From Streptomyces violaceusniger Tu 4113 (GTDB lineage Bacteria; Actinomycetota; Actinomycetes; Streptomycetales; Streptomycetaceae): DNA of 64,000 nucleotides. The position numbers and the translations under genes are program-made. Location of the stretch: contig NC_015957.1 in assembly GCF_000147815.2 (NCBI RefSeq), forward strand, positions 6,076,001 through 6,140,000, read 5' to 3'. Below are positions 1 to 8,393 of the stretch, in pieces. A model generated the notes under the pieces. That model saw only the letters and a program-made list of their open reading frames with translations. It did not search any database and was not told the DNA's origin. How positions within the stretch are numbered: the first letter of the stretch is position 1; every line of letters begins with the position of its first letter.

Positions 1-2236
1 AGGACACGGAGGTGTCCCGCTCCGCGTCCATACCCACGCCCACATCCAGGCCCACATCCGGCCCCACGCCCACGCCCAAGCCCACGTCCAGCGCCACGCG
101 TTCGAGCCGTGGCAGCAGCACGACGCCCGAGCGCACCGCGCTCTGTGGCTCGCCCGAGGCCACCGTCGCCACCAGGGCGGCGACAGACTCCTCATCATCC
201 TGCTCGTCGAGGTCGACGATGGCGATACGGCCGGGATGAGCGGCCTGCACGGACCGCACCAGTCCCCACAGCGCGGCCTGTTCCGGATTCCGCACGTCTT
301 CGCCGGTGGTGGTGGCCACAGCGCTGTGCGTGAGCACCACCAGCACCGCATCGGACAGTTCGGCGGCGGCGAGCCACGTCTCGACTTCCCTCAGCACCAC
401 CTCGGTCGCGGCGGCGCGCCCGGAACCCTGACGGGTGGTGTCGGCCCCGGTATCCACGGGAGCCGGTAGCAGCGCCACGGCGGGCAGGGGGCTGCTTCCG
501 GCGGCCACCGCCGCACTCAGGCCATCCGTGTCGACGTACTCGACCGGCTCGGCGCCGGTGGCCCGCAACAGGCCGACAAGCCCGGGAGCCTGCTGTCCGA
601 GCAGGGCCCAACGACCGGCCCGGGGCTGGGAAGTAGACGGCTGAGGCATCCAATTCGTACGGAAGAGCGCGTCATGGTAGGTGTTGCCGACCGCGCGCAG
701 TCGTGCCGGGCCGTCCAGCAGCCGGTGCCGGGTGACCTTGCCGGTCGCGGTGCGCGGGATCCGCGCGATCTCGTACAGCTCCTCGGGGACCTTGAAGTAC
801 GACAGCCTCTCCCGGCACAGGGCGAGCGCCTGGGCCGGGTCGAAGCCGCCGGGCGCCGGGACGACGAAGGCCACGGGGACTTCGCCGAACACCTCGTGCG
901 GCTTGCCGACCACGGCGGCGTCGGCCACGCCGGGCGCCATCCGCAGGACGTCCTCCACCTCGACGGGGTGAATGTTCTCCCCGGCGCGGATGATGAGTTC
1001 CTTGAGCCGTCCGGTGACCGTCAGATAGCCGTCCCGGTCACGGCGGGCGAGGTCACCGGTGTGGAACCAGCCGTCCCGCAGCGCCTCGGCGGTGGCCTCG
1101 GGCTGGTTGTGGTAGCCCGCCATGATGTTCGGTCCGCGCACCCACACCTCGCCCTCGGTCCCGTCGGGCACGTCGAGCCCGGTGCGATGGTCGACCACCC
1201 GCAGGGCGAGACCGGGGACGGGGAGTCCGCAGGAGCCCTCGACCCGGGCCCCGGTCGGCCAGTTGATGGCGATCGAGCCCGAGGTCTCGGTGCTGCCGTA
1301 CGCGTCGATGAGCGGGGCCCCGAAGGCGTCCTCGACCGAGCGCCGCAGCGCCGCCGTGGTCACGGCGCCGCCGACCAGGCCCACCCGCAGCTCGGGGGCG
1401 GTGAACCCGGGCGCCTTGGAGGCGCGGACGAGGAAGTGGTACAGCGTGGGGACACCGGCGATGACCGTGGAGCGCTCCTGGGCCCATTGCTCCAGTACGT
1501 CCTCGGCGGAGTGTCCGTCGGTGATCCGGGCGGTCGCCCCGACGGCCGTCACGGCCAGCACGCACACGATGTGGGAGAGGCTGTGGAAGAGGGGCAGCGG
1601 CCAGAGCACACGGTCCTCGGCGGTGAGGCCGAGCGCGGGTACGTACGACGCGGCGACCGACCAGAGGCAGTTGCGCTGGGTGGCCAGCACGCCCTTGGGC
1701 TTGCTGGTGGTGCCGGAGGTGAAGAGCATCCAGGCGATGTCGTCGAGCCCGTGGTCGTCGCGGGCCGGTGTGTCCGGCTCGGTGGTGGCGAACCGCTCGT
1801 AGGACAGACAGCCCGGGGGGACCGGGTCCTCCCCCACGACCAGCACGGTCGGCGGACTCGCCCCGGGTGCCAACCGGCGCAGCAGCGGCAGGTGGGCGGT
1901 GTCGGTGATGACGACCTGACTGCCGCTGACGGTGAGCAGATGCTCCAATTCGGCCGGGGAGACATGCGGATTGACCGGGACGCCGATGCCACCGGCGCGG
2001 ACGACGGCGAAGTAGCTCTCCACCATCTCGACGCGATTGCCGAGGTACATGGCCACGCGGTCACCCGGCAGCAGACTCAGTCCGGCCAGATGGCCGGCGA
2101 GCCTGCGGGTGCGCACCTCCAGTTCGGCGTAACTGATGGCGCGACGGGCGTCGATGTAGGCGGTTTTGTCGCCGAAGCGGCGGCTCTGCTCGGTGAGGAG
2201 GTCCTGGATCGGGCGGATCAGTTCGGTGCGCAGCAT
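1..2236 (-). CDS. Modular type I PKS, N-terminal loading module (CoA ligase + KR-like start), partial
   Basis: The leftward frame is open from an ATG at 2236 to the window edge, so only the N-terminal ~745 residues are seen. The start is preceded by a purine-rich ribosome site (AGGGGAGAGG). Residues ~1-510 form an acyl-CoA ligase/adenylation domain: P-loop TSGTTSKPKG (~residues 172-182), YGSTETSG (~311-318), GRLKELIIRAGENIHP and a C-terminal TATGKVTR with the catalytic lysine near residue 500. After residue ~520 the sequence becomes the structural half of a PKS ketoreductase (a TNWMPQ-type entry, then ALWGLVRSVQAAHP). CoA-ligase loading modules activate free acids (shikimate-derived acids in rapamycin-type PKSs, aminohydroxybenzoate in ansamycins); the acid used here is not determined. 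The last residues in the window are an unusual Val/Gly/Asp-rich stretch, probably a linker. Opposite-strand ORFs over this region are shadows. Confidence 0.88.
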   Translation of the reverse strand, partial: MLRTELIRPIQDLLTEQSRRFGDKTAYIDARRAISYAELEVRTRRLAGHLAGLSLLPGDRVAMYLGNRVEMVESYFAVVRAGGIGVPVNPHVSPAELEHLLTVSGSQVVITDTAHLPLLRRLAPGASPPTVLVVGEDPVPPGCLSYERFATTEPDTPARDDHGLDDIAWMLFTSGTTSKPKGVLATQRNCLWSVAASYVPALGLTAEDRVLWPLPLFHSLSHIVCVLAVTAVGATARITDGHSAEDVLEQWAQERSTVIAGVPTLYHFLVRASKAPGFTAPELRVGLVGGAVTTAALRRSVEDAFGAPLIDAYGSTETSGSIAINWPTGARVEGSCGLPVPGLALRVVDHRTGLDVPDGTEGEVWVRGPNIMAGYHNQPEATAEALRDGWFHTGDLARRDRDGYLTVTGRLKELIIRAGENIHPVEVEDVLRMAPGVADAAVVGKPHEVFGEVPVAFVVPAPGGFDPAQALALCRERLSYFKVPEELYEIARIPRTATGKVTRHRLLDGPARLRAVGNTYHDALFRTNWMPQPSTSQPRAGRWALLGQQAPGLVGLLRATGAEPVEYVDTDGLSAAVAAGSSPLPAVALLPAPVDTGADTTRQGSGRAAATEVVLREVETWLAAAELSDAVLVVLTHSAVATTTGEDVRNPEQAALWGLVRSVQAAHPGRIAIVDLDEQDDEESVAALVATVASGEPQSAVRSGVVLLPRLERVALDVGLGVGVGPDVGLDVGVGMDAERDTSVS

Positions 2237-2459
2237 GCACCTCTCCCCTCCCTGCGGTCAGGGTTCCCGGTGATGCGTCAGCGGCTTCACCGACTCCAGC
2301 TTCACACCGGAAAACTAGAAGAATCCCTTGATTCACCCCCCTCATCCCCCCTTACTTGGTGATCGCCAAGCCCCCTTGATCCGTGGTCCGTTGGGCTGCT
2401 CTTCGTGGTTCGCCCGGCACCCGCTGATAGGTTCACCGCACCGGAGGAGGGAGAAGCGG
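2237..2459. promoter_or_regulatory. Divergent promoter region, PKS loading gene / FAD monooxygenase
   Basis: These 223 bp separate two divergent genes and hold no ORF of their own. A near-palindrome TTGGTGATCGCCAA lies at 2356-2369 (two mismatched positions), and the octamer CCCTTGAT occurs on both sides of it (near 2323 and 2383). The arrangement suits a shared operator, plausibly for the neighbouring LAL regulator, but no site for a named regulator is recognised with certainty. Confidence 0.45.
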
Positions 2460-4127
2460 ATGCGCCCTGCGGGCTCTGGGCGGGGGCCGAACACGCCAGA
2501 GGCAGACGCGCCGAAACCGGACACGCCGGAAGCGGACACACCAGAAGCGGACGCGCCGGAAGCAGACGTGCTCATTGTCGGCTACGGACCCATCGGTCAG
2601 GTGCTGTCCATCCTGCTGGCCACCCGAGGCTGGCGCGTGCTGGTCGTGGAGCGGTGGGAGACCCCCTACACACTGCCCCGGGCGACCAGCTTCGACGGTG
2701 AGACGGCCCGGACCCTGGCGTCGCTGGGGGTGGCCGGTTCGTATCCGGAGATCGGGCTGCCGGCCGACGCCTACGACTGGCGCAACGCCGAGGGCAGGTC
2801 CCTGCTACGGGTCGAGCTGGCCGAGCGGGGTGTGCACGGCTGGCCGGAGACGACCACGATGCACCAGCCGGCGCTGGAGGCGGTGCTGTGCGCCCGCGCC
2901 GAGCGGCTGCCCAATCTGCGGGTGCTGCGCGGTTACGCCGCGACGGACCTGGTGGACCACGGCACCGGGGTCGAGCTCACGACGACGGACACGGCGGGCG
3001 GGCGGCTGCGGTGCACCGCCTCCTGGGTGGTCGGTTGCGACGGGGCGAACAGCTTCGTCCGCGACCACATCGGGGTGCGCACCACGGATCTCGGCTTCTC
3101 CTTCGACTGGCTGCTGTGCGATGTGGTGCTCCATGAACCGCGGGTGTTCTCGCCGCTCAATGTGCAGCACTGCGATCCGGACCGGCCGACGACGGCGGTG
3201 GGCAGCGGACCGGGGCGCCGGCGCTGGGAGTTCATGCGGCTGCCCGGGGAGAGCGTGGCCGAGCTGAACCGGACGGAGACGGCCTGGCGCCTGCTGGAAC
3301 GCTTCGACGTCACCCCGGAGAACGCCGCCCTGCGGCGGCACACCGTCTACAGCTTCCAGGCCGCCTGGGCCGACGAATGGCGGCGGGGGCGGGTGCTGCT
3401 GGCCGGGGACGCCGCCCATCTGATGCCGCCGTTCACCGGCCAGGGCATGTGCGCGGGCATCCGGGATGTGCTCAATCTGTCCTGGAAACTGGACCTGGTG
3501 CTGCGGGGCGCCGCCGGTGAGCGGCTGCTGGACACCTATCCGCGTGAGCGCATCGACCATGTGCGGGAGGCCATCGACACCTCGGTACGGCTGGGGAGGG
3601 TGCTGTGCGTGACCGACGCCGCCACCGCCGCGAGCCGGGACGCCTCGCTGCTCGCGGGCGTGGGCGCGGACACCGGCCGGGGCAGGCAGCACGGCGCGGG
3701 TCCGCCGCTGCGGACCGGTCTGCTGTACACCGGGATCGGCACGACGCCGGTGCCGCCGGCCGGGGAGGTGATGCCGCAGGGCCGGGTGCGCCACGAGGGC
3801 GTCACCGGGCTGTTCGACGAGGTGGTGGGCACCGGTCCGGTGCTGCTGGGGTCGGCGGATCCGGCCGCCGCGCTGGAGGAGTCTCAGCTCACCTTCCTCA
3901 CCGGGCTCGGCACACCTCTGGTGCACATGGTGGCGGTGGACGCCGAGGCGGCACCGGGTGCCGTCGTCGACGTCGACGAGGTGTATCTGCCGCTTCTGAA
4001 AGCGGCGCGGGCGCGGTTCCTGCTGGTACGCCCGGACCACCACATCTACGGCGCGGCCCGCACCTCCCGTGAACTGACCGCGCTGCTCGGCCAGTTCAGG
4101 TCCGGGCTGCTGGAACGACAAGGCTAG
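2460..4127 (+). CDS. FAD-dependent aromatic monooxygenase (MhpA/PgaE type)
   Basis: A 555-residue flavoprotein monooxygenase. The start at 2460 has GGAGGAGGGAG just upstream; longer in-frame extensions read through the promoter region. After a low-complexity N-terminus come the Rossmann motif VLIVGYGPIGQVLS (~residues 37-50; the usual GxGxxG reads GYGPIG), the DG motif VVGCDGANSFVRDHIG (~190-205) and the second FAD motif VLLAGDAAHLMPPFTGQGM (~310-330). This is the order of class A flavin hydroxylases that use NAD(P)H and O2 to hydroxylate aromatic or polyketide substrates. Relatives sit in ansamycin and aromatic polyketide clusters, so a tailoring role for the product of the adjacent PKS is likely. 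Its stop codon shares the tetranucleotide CTAG with the convergent regulator gene. Substrate unknown. Confidence 0.88.
   Translation: MRPAGSGRGPNTPEADAPKPDTPEADTPEADAPEADVLIVGYGPIGQVLSILLATRGWRVLVVERWETPYTLPRATSFDGETARTLASLGVAGSYPEIGLPADAYDWRNAEGRSLLRVELAERGVHGWPETTTMHQPALEAVLCARAERLPNLRVLRGYAATDLVDHGTGVELTTTDTAGGRLRCTASWVVGCDGANSFVRDHIGVRTTDLGFSFDWLLCDVVLHEPRVFSPLNVQHCDPDRPTTAVGSGPGRRRWEFMRLPGESVAELNRTETAWRLLERFDVTPENAALRRHTVYSFQAAWADEWRRGRVLLAGDAAHLMPPFTGQGMCAGIRDVLNLSWKLDLVLRGAAGERLLDTYPRERIDHVREAIDTSVRLGRVLCVTDAATAASRDASLLAGVGADTGRGRQHGAGPPLRTGLLYTGIGTTPVPPAGEVMPQGRVRHEGVTGLFDEVVGTGPVLLGSADPAAALEESQLTFLTGLGTPLVHMVAVDAEAAPGAVVDVDEVYLPLLKAARARFLLVRPDHHIYGAARTSRELTALLGQFRSGLLERQG
2493..2567 (+). 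repeat. Five in-frame 15-bp repeats encoding (T/A)-P-(E/K)-(A/P)-D
   Basis: Five consecutive 15-base units at the 5' end of the monooxygenase gene encode TPEAD, APKPD, TPEAD, TPEAD and APEAD. They precede the first beta strand of the FAD fold. The units differ at several third positions, so they are not a freshly expanded microsatellite. An acidic, proline-spaced tail like this is probably a flexible linker. Confidence 0.85.
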
Positions 4128-7012
4128 AGGAAATGCGGCAGATCCTGGCGCCGCTTGACGTTGACTTTACGGAACACCCGGGTGAGGTGCTGCTCGACCG
4201 TGCTCGCGGTGATGTAGAGCTTGGCGGCGATCTCGCGGTTGGTGTAGCCCTTGGCGGCCAGTAGCGCGATCCTGCGCTCCTGCGTGGTGAGCGCGGACAG
4301 CCCGTCCTGGCGCTGTTTCGCGGCCAGCTCGGCCTCGGGGTCGATGGGGTCGAGGGCGGCCTCCCGGCACAGGTGCTCGGCCCCGGTCTGCTTCGCGAGA
4401 TGCCAGGCGCGGTGGGCCACCCGGCGGGCGTTGCGCTGGTCCCCGGAGTCCTTGAAGGCGATGCTGAGGTCGATCAGCGCACGGGCCAGTTCGTAGTCGT
4501 CGCCGCTGTCCTTGAGCATGTCGACGGCCTCGGTGAGCAGTTGCGGGCGGCGGGTGACCCGGCTGACCGCCGCCAGGGTGCGCAGGCACAGCCCGCGGGC
4601 CCGGGAGGGGCCCGGGAACAGCCGGGCTATCTGTTCCCGTACCAGACGTTTGGCCTGGTCCTGGTCGTCCTGCGCCAGCCATGCCTCGGCCGCGCTGGTC
4701 CGCCACGAGACCGCGTCGGCGCCGGGCGCGTGCCAGGTCTCGGCGAATCTGCCGCAGGCGAGGAAGTCCGCGAGCGCGGCCTGCGGGTGGTGGGTGGCCA
4801 GCCGGTAGTGGCCCCGGGCGTGCAGATAGTGTGCGCCGTGGCGGCTGTGCAGGACTGCTTCGGGTATCGGCTGTGCCACGTACTTCTCGGCCTGCTCCAG
4901 CCTGCCGGACCGGGTGGCGGCCAGGAGGGCGCAGCCCAGCACCCCGGCCAGGCCGATTCCCCAGCCCTGGGGCGCTACGAGGGCCATGGCGCGGGCCGCC
5001 AGGTCGTGGGCGCAGATGAGGTCTCCCTGCCGCAGATGGGCCTCGGCGCGGATGGCGAGGAACTTCCCCTGCCAGGCGACGGCATGGTGGGCGGCGGCCT
5101 CGGCCTCGAGCTTTTCGCACCAGGCCACGACCTCGTCCAGGCGACCCGCGTAGAGCAGCGCGCGCAGGGCGAGCGCTCCGGCCTCGGCGTTCCACAGTGA
5201 GCCGTGGTCGAGGTGGAAGGTGCGCAGCAGCAGTTCGGCGCGGTGCACGAGCTGGTCGTTGCGTCCGCGGATCAGGTCGTCGGCCAGGGTGACCGCCGAG
5301 GGCAGCCAGGGGTCGTGGCAGGGGGCGGCCTCGGGGGTGGCCGCGGCGACCGACTGGGCCAGTTTCCGCAGCCCGGTGTGGAGGGGGTACGCCATCGCCG
5401 CCCAGTTCGTCAGCGGGCGGAGGTCCTCGGTCCCGGAGCCGGCCCCCTGGTGGGCGCGGGTGCGCAGGGCGTCCAGCAGAGCGGTCAGCTCGTTGAGCGC
5501 ACCGGCATTGGCCAGGCCGAGCACCAGCTCGGAGACCTCCCGCCGGTCCAGGTGGCCCGCGGTGAAGTCACGTAATTGGGGACGGAGATGACGGACGGCG
5601 ACCTGCGGCTTCAACTGCCACTCCAGGCGGCTGAGCCGGGCGCGGATGCGCGCCGCGGTGGGGTCGTCGGTCCGGGTGCGCTGGGCGAGGTCCAGGCAGC
5701 CGAGCGCGGTGTCCACATCACCGGCCGCCAGCGCCTCATCCGAGGCCGTCACCAGCACTTCGGTGGCGCAGTCGGCACCGGGGTCCCCGGCGCTCATCAA
5801 CTGCCCGGCCACCGTCAGGGCGGGCGCGCCGGCCTCGTGCAGCAGCTCGGCGGCCGCGCGGTGCAGGGCGGCCCGGCTGTCGGCGGGCATGTCGTCCAGC
5901 ACGGCGGTGGCGGCCACCGGATGGCGGAAGGCATGGCCCTTGGTGAGCAGTCCGGCGCTGACCAGGGCGTGCAGGGCCCAACTGGTCACCTTGGCGTCCA
6001 CCCCGGCCAGCCGGGCGACGTCCGCCACCGACGCCGCGCCGCCGAGCACGGCGAGGGCGCGCACCACGGACAGCATCGACGGCCGGGAGTGCGTCACGAG
6101 GTCGAGCAGAGCCCGTCCGCAGCCCTCCGGATAGCATGCGCCGCCCGCCTGCTGGTCGATGATCAGGGCCTGGACGGCCAGGGGGTTGCCACCGCTGATG
6201 CGGTGGAGTTCCGCGGTCAGCCGGGGGGAGGCGGTGTGCGGTCCGAGCAGCCGGACGGCCAGGGCGTCGACCGCGCCGCGGCTCAGAGGGCTCAGGGGGA
6301 TCCGGTGCGCGTTGGGGCTCTGCGAGAGAAGTCCGGCCAGCAGGGGCGAACGCGGCCACCGCAGCGTGTGGTCATCGGTGAGCAGCACCAGGATGCGGGC
6401 GGAATGCAGCCACGGGACGATGCCGGCGAGGAAGTGCAGGGAGGGCGGGTCCAGGTAGTGGGCGTTGTCGACCCAGATCACCAAGGGGGTGGTCTCGGCA
6501 AGCTGGGCCAGCTCCATGGTCAGCTTCTGGAAGACGTCGACGATCTGGACCTCCGAGCCGCCCCCGGCCAACTCACCGTCGGTGACGGTGTGCTCGACCG
6601 CCGAGGTGAGCAGGGCGCGCACCCGGTCCCGGCTGGGCGGCGGAAGCGTCATGCCGTGGAAGAGCTGGGTCACCACGCCGAACGGCAGAAGGTGTTCCCG
6701 GAGCGAGGCGGTGGCCCTCAGGATCAGAGCGCCGTCCGGTTCCAGGGTTTCGAGGAACTCGTGCACCAGCCGGCTCTTGCCACTGCCCAGCGGCCCGTCC
6801 ACGACGGCGAGCTGTCCCTTGCCCCTGGAGGCATCGGCGAGCAGCCCGCCCAGGCCGGCCAGGATGTCTTCGCGCTCGACCAGGTCGGGGGGTCCGCCGC
6901 CGGGCCCGCGGTCCCCCTGGTTTCCCTGGCCCTCCTGGTCCCTCCGGAAACCGATCGCCGGCCGACCGGCGTCGGCCGTGGAATCGTGGCATTCCATCAA
7001 GCTCACAGGCAC
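4124..7012 (-). CDS. LAL-family (large ATP-binding LuxR) transcriptional regulator
   Basis: A 962-residue protein from a GTG at 7012 (in-frame alternatives GTG 7006 and ATG 6997). The N-terminal AAA-type domain has Walker A GPLGSGKS (~residues 73-80) and a Walker B stretch VIWVDNAHYLD (~176-187). A long helical TPR-like middle follows, and the C-terminal ~60 residues are a LuxR helix-turn-helix (LTTQERRIALLAAKGYTNRE, ending in VNVKRRQDLPHF). LAL regulators are typically pathway-specific activators of modular PKS clusters, which fits the adjacent loading-module gene. Codon 480 (5575-5573) is TTA, so translation should depend on the bldA tRNA and be developmentally timed. The gene is convergent with the FAD monooxygenase and overlaps it by four bases at the stops. 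Confidence 0.9.
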   Translation of the reverse strand: MPVSLMECHDSTADAGRPAIGFRRDQEGQGNQGDRGPGGGPPDLVEREDILAGLGGLLADASRGKGQLAVVDGPLGSGKSRLVHEFLETLEPDGALILRATASLREHLLPFGVVTQLFHGMTLPPPSRDRVRALLTSAVEHTVTDGELAGGGSEVQIVDVFQKLTMELAQLAETTPLVIWVDNAHYLDPPSLHFLAGIVPWLHSARILVLLTDDHTLRWPRSPLLAGLLSQSPNAHRIPLSPLSRGAVDALAVRLLGPHTASPRLTAELHRISGGNPLAVQALIIDQQAGGACYPEGCGRALLDLVTHSRPSMLSVVRALAVLGGAASVADVARLAGVDAKVTSWALHALVSAGLLTKGHAFRHPVAATAVLDDMPADSRAALHRAAAELLHEAGAPALTVAGQLMSAGDPGADCATEVLVTASDEALAAGDVDTALGCLDLAQRTRTDDPTAARIRARLSRLEWQLKPQVAVRHLRPQLRDFTAGHLDRREVSELVLGLANAGALNELTALLDALRTRAHQGAGSGTEDLRPLTNWAAMAYPLHTGLRKLAQSVAAATPEAAPCHDPWLPSAVTLADDLIRGRNDQLVHRAELLLRTFHLDHGSLWNAEAGALALRALLYAGRLDEVVAWCEKLEAEAAAHHAVAWQGKFLAIRAEAHLRQGDLICAHDLAARAMALVAPQGWGIGLAGVLGCALLAATRSGRLEQAEKYVAQPIPEAVLHSRHGAHYLHARGHYRLATHHPQAALADFLACGRFAETWHAPGADAVSWRTSAAEAWLAQDDQDQAKRLVREQIARLFPGPSRARGLCLRTLAAVSRVTRRPQLLTEAVDMLKDSGDDYELARALIDLSIAFKDSGDQRNARRVAHRAWHLAKQTGAEHLCREAALDPIDPEAELAAKQRQDGLSALTTQERRIALLAAKGYTNREIAAKLYITASTVEQHLTRVFRKVNVKRRQDLPHFL

Positions 7013-7584
7013 CCCAGCTTTCTGAAATTCCTCAATCCGCGCGGCCGCTCATAGGGCATGTCCGCGCGAAAGCGCATGACGAGCAGGCAGAACTCCTCAG
7101 CGGCACAAGCGCGTTGCCCACCCTCGATGCCTGCGGCGCACCACTAGGGGAGAGAAAGGGTGAGGGAAATACACGAGCCGGGCCGGAGTCTTTTGTTTCA
7201 ACAGCATGTAAACAGCCTGTGGCTGCAACATGCACCGGATAGGGGCAGTCTCGGGTCCTATCCGTAGGTCCCGGCGCGCCGCGCTGTCAAGCGAGTGAGT
7301 CGTACATCACGAAACGATCACGCCGCGTTTTTCGGCCGCCTCGGCGTGGCCCTCGTCCCTACGGGAGGGCACCGTACGGGCGGTGTGGACGCGTGGTGGG
7401 GGCCGGTGATTGGGCCGAAAGTCGACGGTCCTCGAGGGGTCCCGCGTACGTGGCTCGGCGTACCGCCGCCGAACGAGGTCGGCACGGCGAGGGGAGCGCC
7501 GCCCGACGCGACGAGGGATCAGGTCACCGCGCATGAAGTGGCCTGATCCCATGGGTGTGCGCGCCTTACATCACCTCACTGCTG
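7013..7584. other. Intergenic region upstream of the LAL gene
   Basis: These 572 bp contain no convincing gene; the ORFs in it are short and lack conserved motifs. AT-richer sequence near 7190-7235 holds nested inverted repeats: GCATGT (7204-7209) with ACATGC (7228-7233), enclosing CAGCC (7213-7217) with GGCTG (7221-7225). This probably contains the LAL promoter and a regulator site. The remainder to 7584 is the 3' flank of the nitroreductase gene, where nothing else was recognised. Confidence 0.5.
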
Positions 7585-8214
7585 TCAGACCAGCTGTACC
7601 GCCTGCTCGTACGAGGGGCGCGGCAGCCGGTCCCGGTAGGCTTCGGCGCCCGGGTAACCGATGTTGACCAGCAGGATCGACCGCCACCGGCCATCGGGGA
7701 AGAACTCCTTGTCCACCGCTGCCGCGTTGAAGCCCTTCATCGGCCCGGCGGCGAGCCCCGCCGCGCGGACGGCCAGCACGAAGTAGCCTGCCTGGAGTAC
7801 CGCGTTGAAGTCCATGTGGGACTCGCGCAGTTCCTGGTTGGCTTCCAGCATCTGCTGTAACTGCGGGTTGGACGGCGCGAGGAACGGCACATACTCCGGG
7901 TACCGGGTGTCCGCGGCCAGCACCGCGGTGACCGGGGCCGAGGCGGTCTGCTCCTGGTTGGGCTGCGCCACCCCGGTCAGCAGCCGCTGCTTTCCTTCCT
8001 CGGTGCGCACGTACGCAATGCGCAGCGGATTGATATTCGCCGAGGTCGGGGCCCATTTGAACAGTTCGTAGATGGCCTGCAGACGGTCGTCGCCCACCGG
8101 CTTGTCGCTGAAGTCATAGGCCGTCTTGGCCTCGGTGAAGAGAAGTTTCCGCCCCTCGGGGGAAAGTGCGTACAGGGCCTGATCGATATCGGGGGCCAGG
8201 GTGCTGTCCGACAT
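7585..8214 (-). CDS. Nitroreductase-family NAD(P)H oxidoreductase (RutE/HadB-like)
   Basis: A 209-residue FMN nitroreductase-fold protein. The N-terminal signature FKWAPTSANINPLRIAYVRT (residues ~52-71) is the FMN-binding entry typical of the malonic semialdehyde reductase/RutE subfamily; a Gly/Ala-rich helix (AGYFVLAVRAAGLAAGPMKG) and the FFPDGRWRSILLVNIGYPG segment close the fold. Members reduce nitro groups, quinones or the semialdehyde from pyrimidine breakdown using NAD(P)H. No rut genes lie nearby, so the physiological substrate is not known. It is divergent from the alcohol dehydrogenase gene, with ~180 bp between them. Confidence 0.85.
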   Translation of the reverse strand: MSDSTLAPDIDQALYALSPEGRKLLFTEAKTAYDFSDKPVGDDRLQAIYELFKWAPTSANINPLRIAYVRTEEGKQRLLTGVAQPNQEQTASAPVTAVLAADTRYPEYVPFLAPSNPQLQQMLEANQELRESHMDFNAVLQAGYFVLAVRAAGLAAGPMKGFNAAAVDKEFFPDGRWRSILLVNIGYPGAEAYRDRLPRPSYEQAVQLV

Positions 8215-8393
8215 GGCCGTTCCACTCCTTGCTCACGGTATGGCAAATCGCCCTCAGCGTACGCGTAGGTGGCGTGCGGCGGCTGAGACTTGGTCAGGTG
8301 CGCCGGTGGCGTGGTCTACCGCCGCGCGGATCATGTGTGGCACGCTCTTGGCATGATGCTGGCGGCGCGTCGTTCCGGAAAGCAGGCGGTCCC

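Noticed and set aside
674..2362. 562-residue + strand ORF
   Set aside because: Antisense shadow of the CoA-ligase loading domain, whose motifs are clear on the minus strand.
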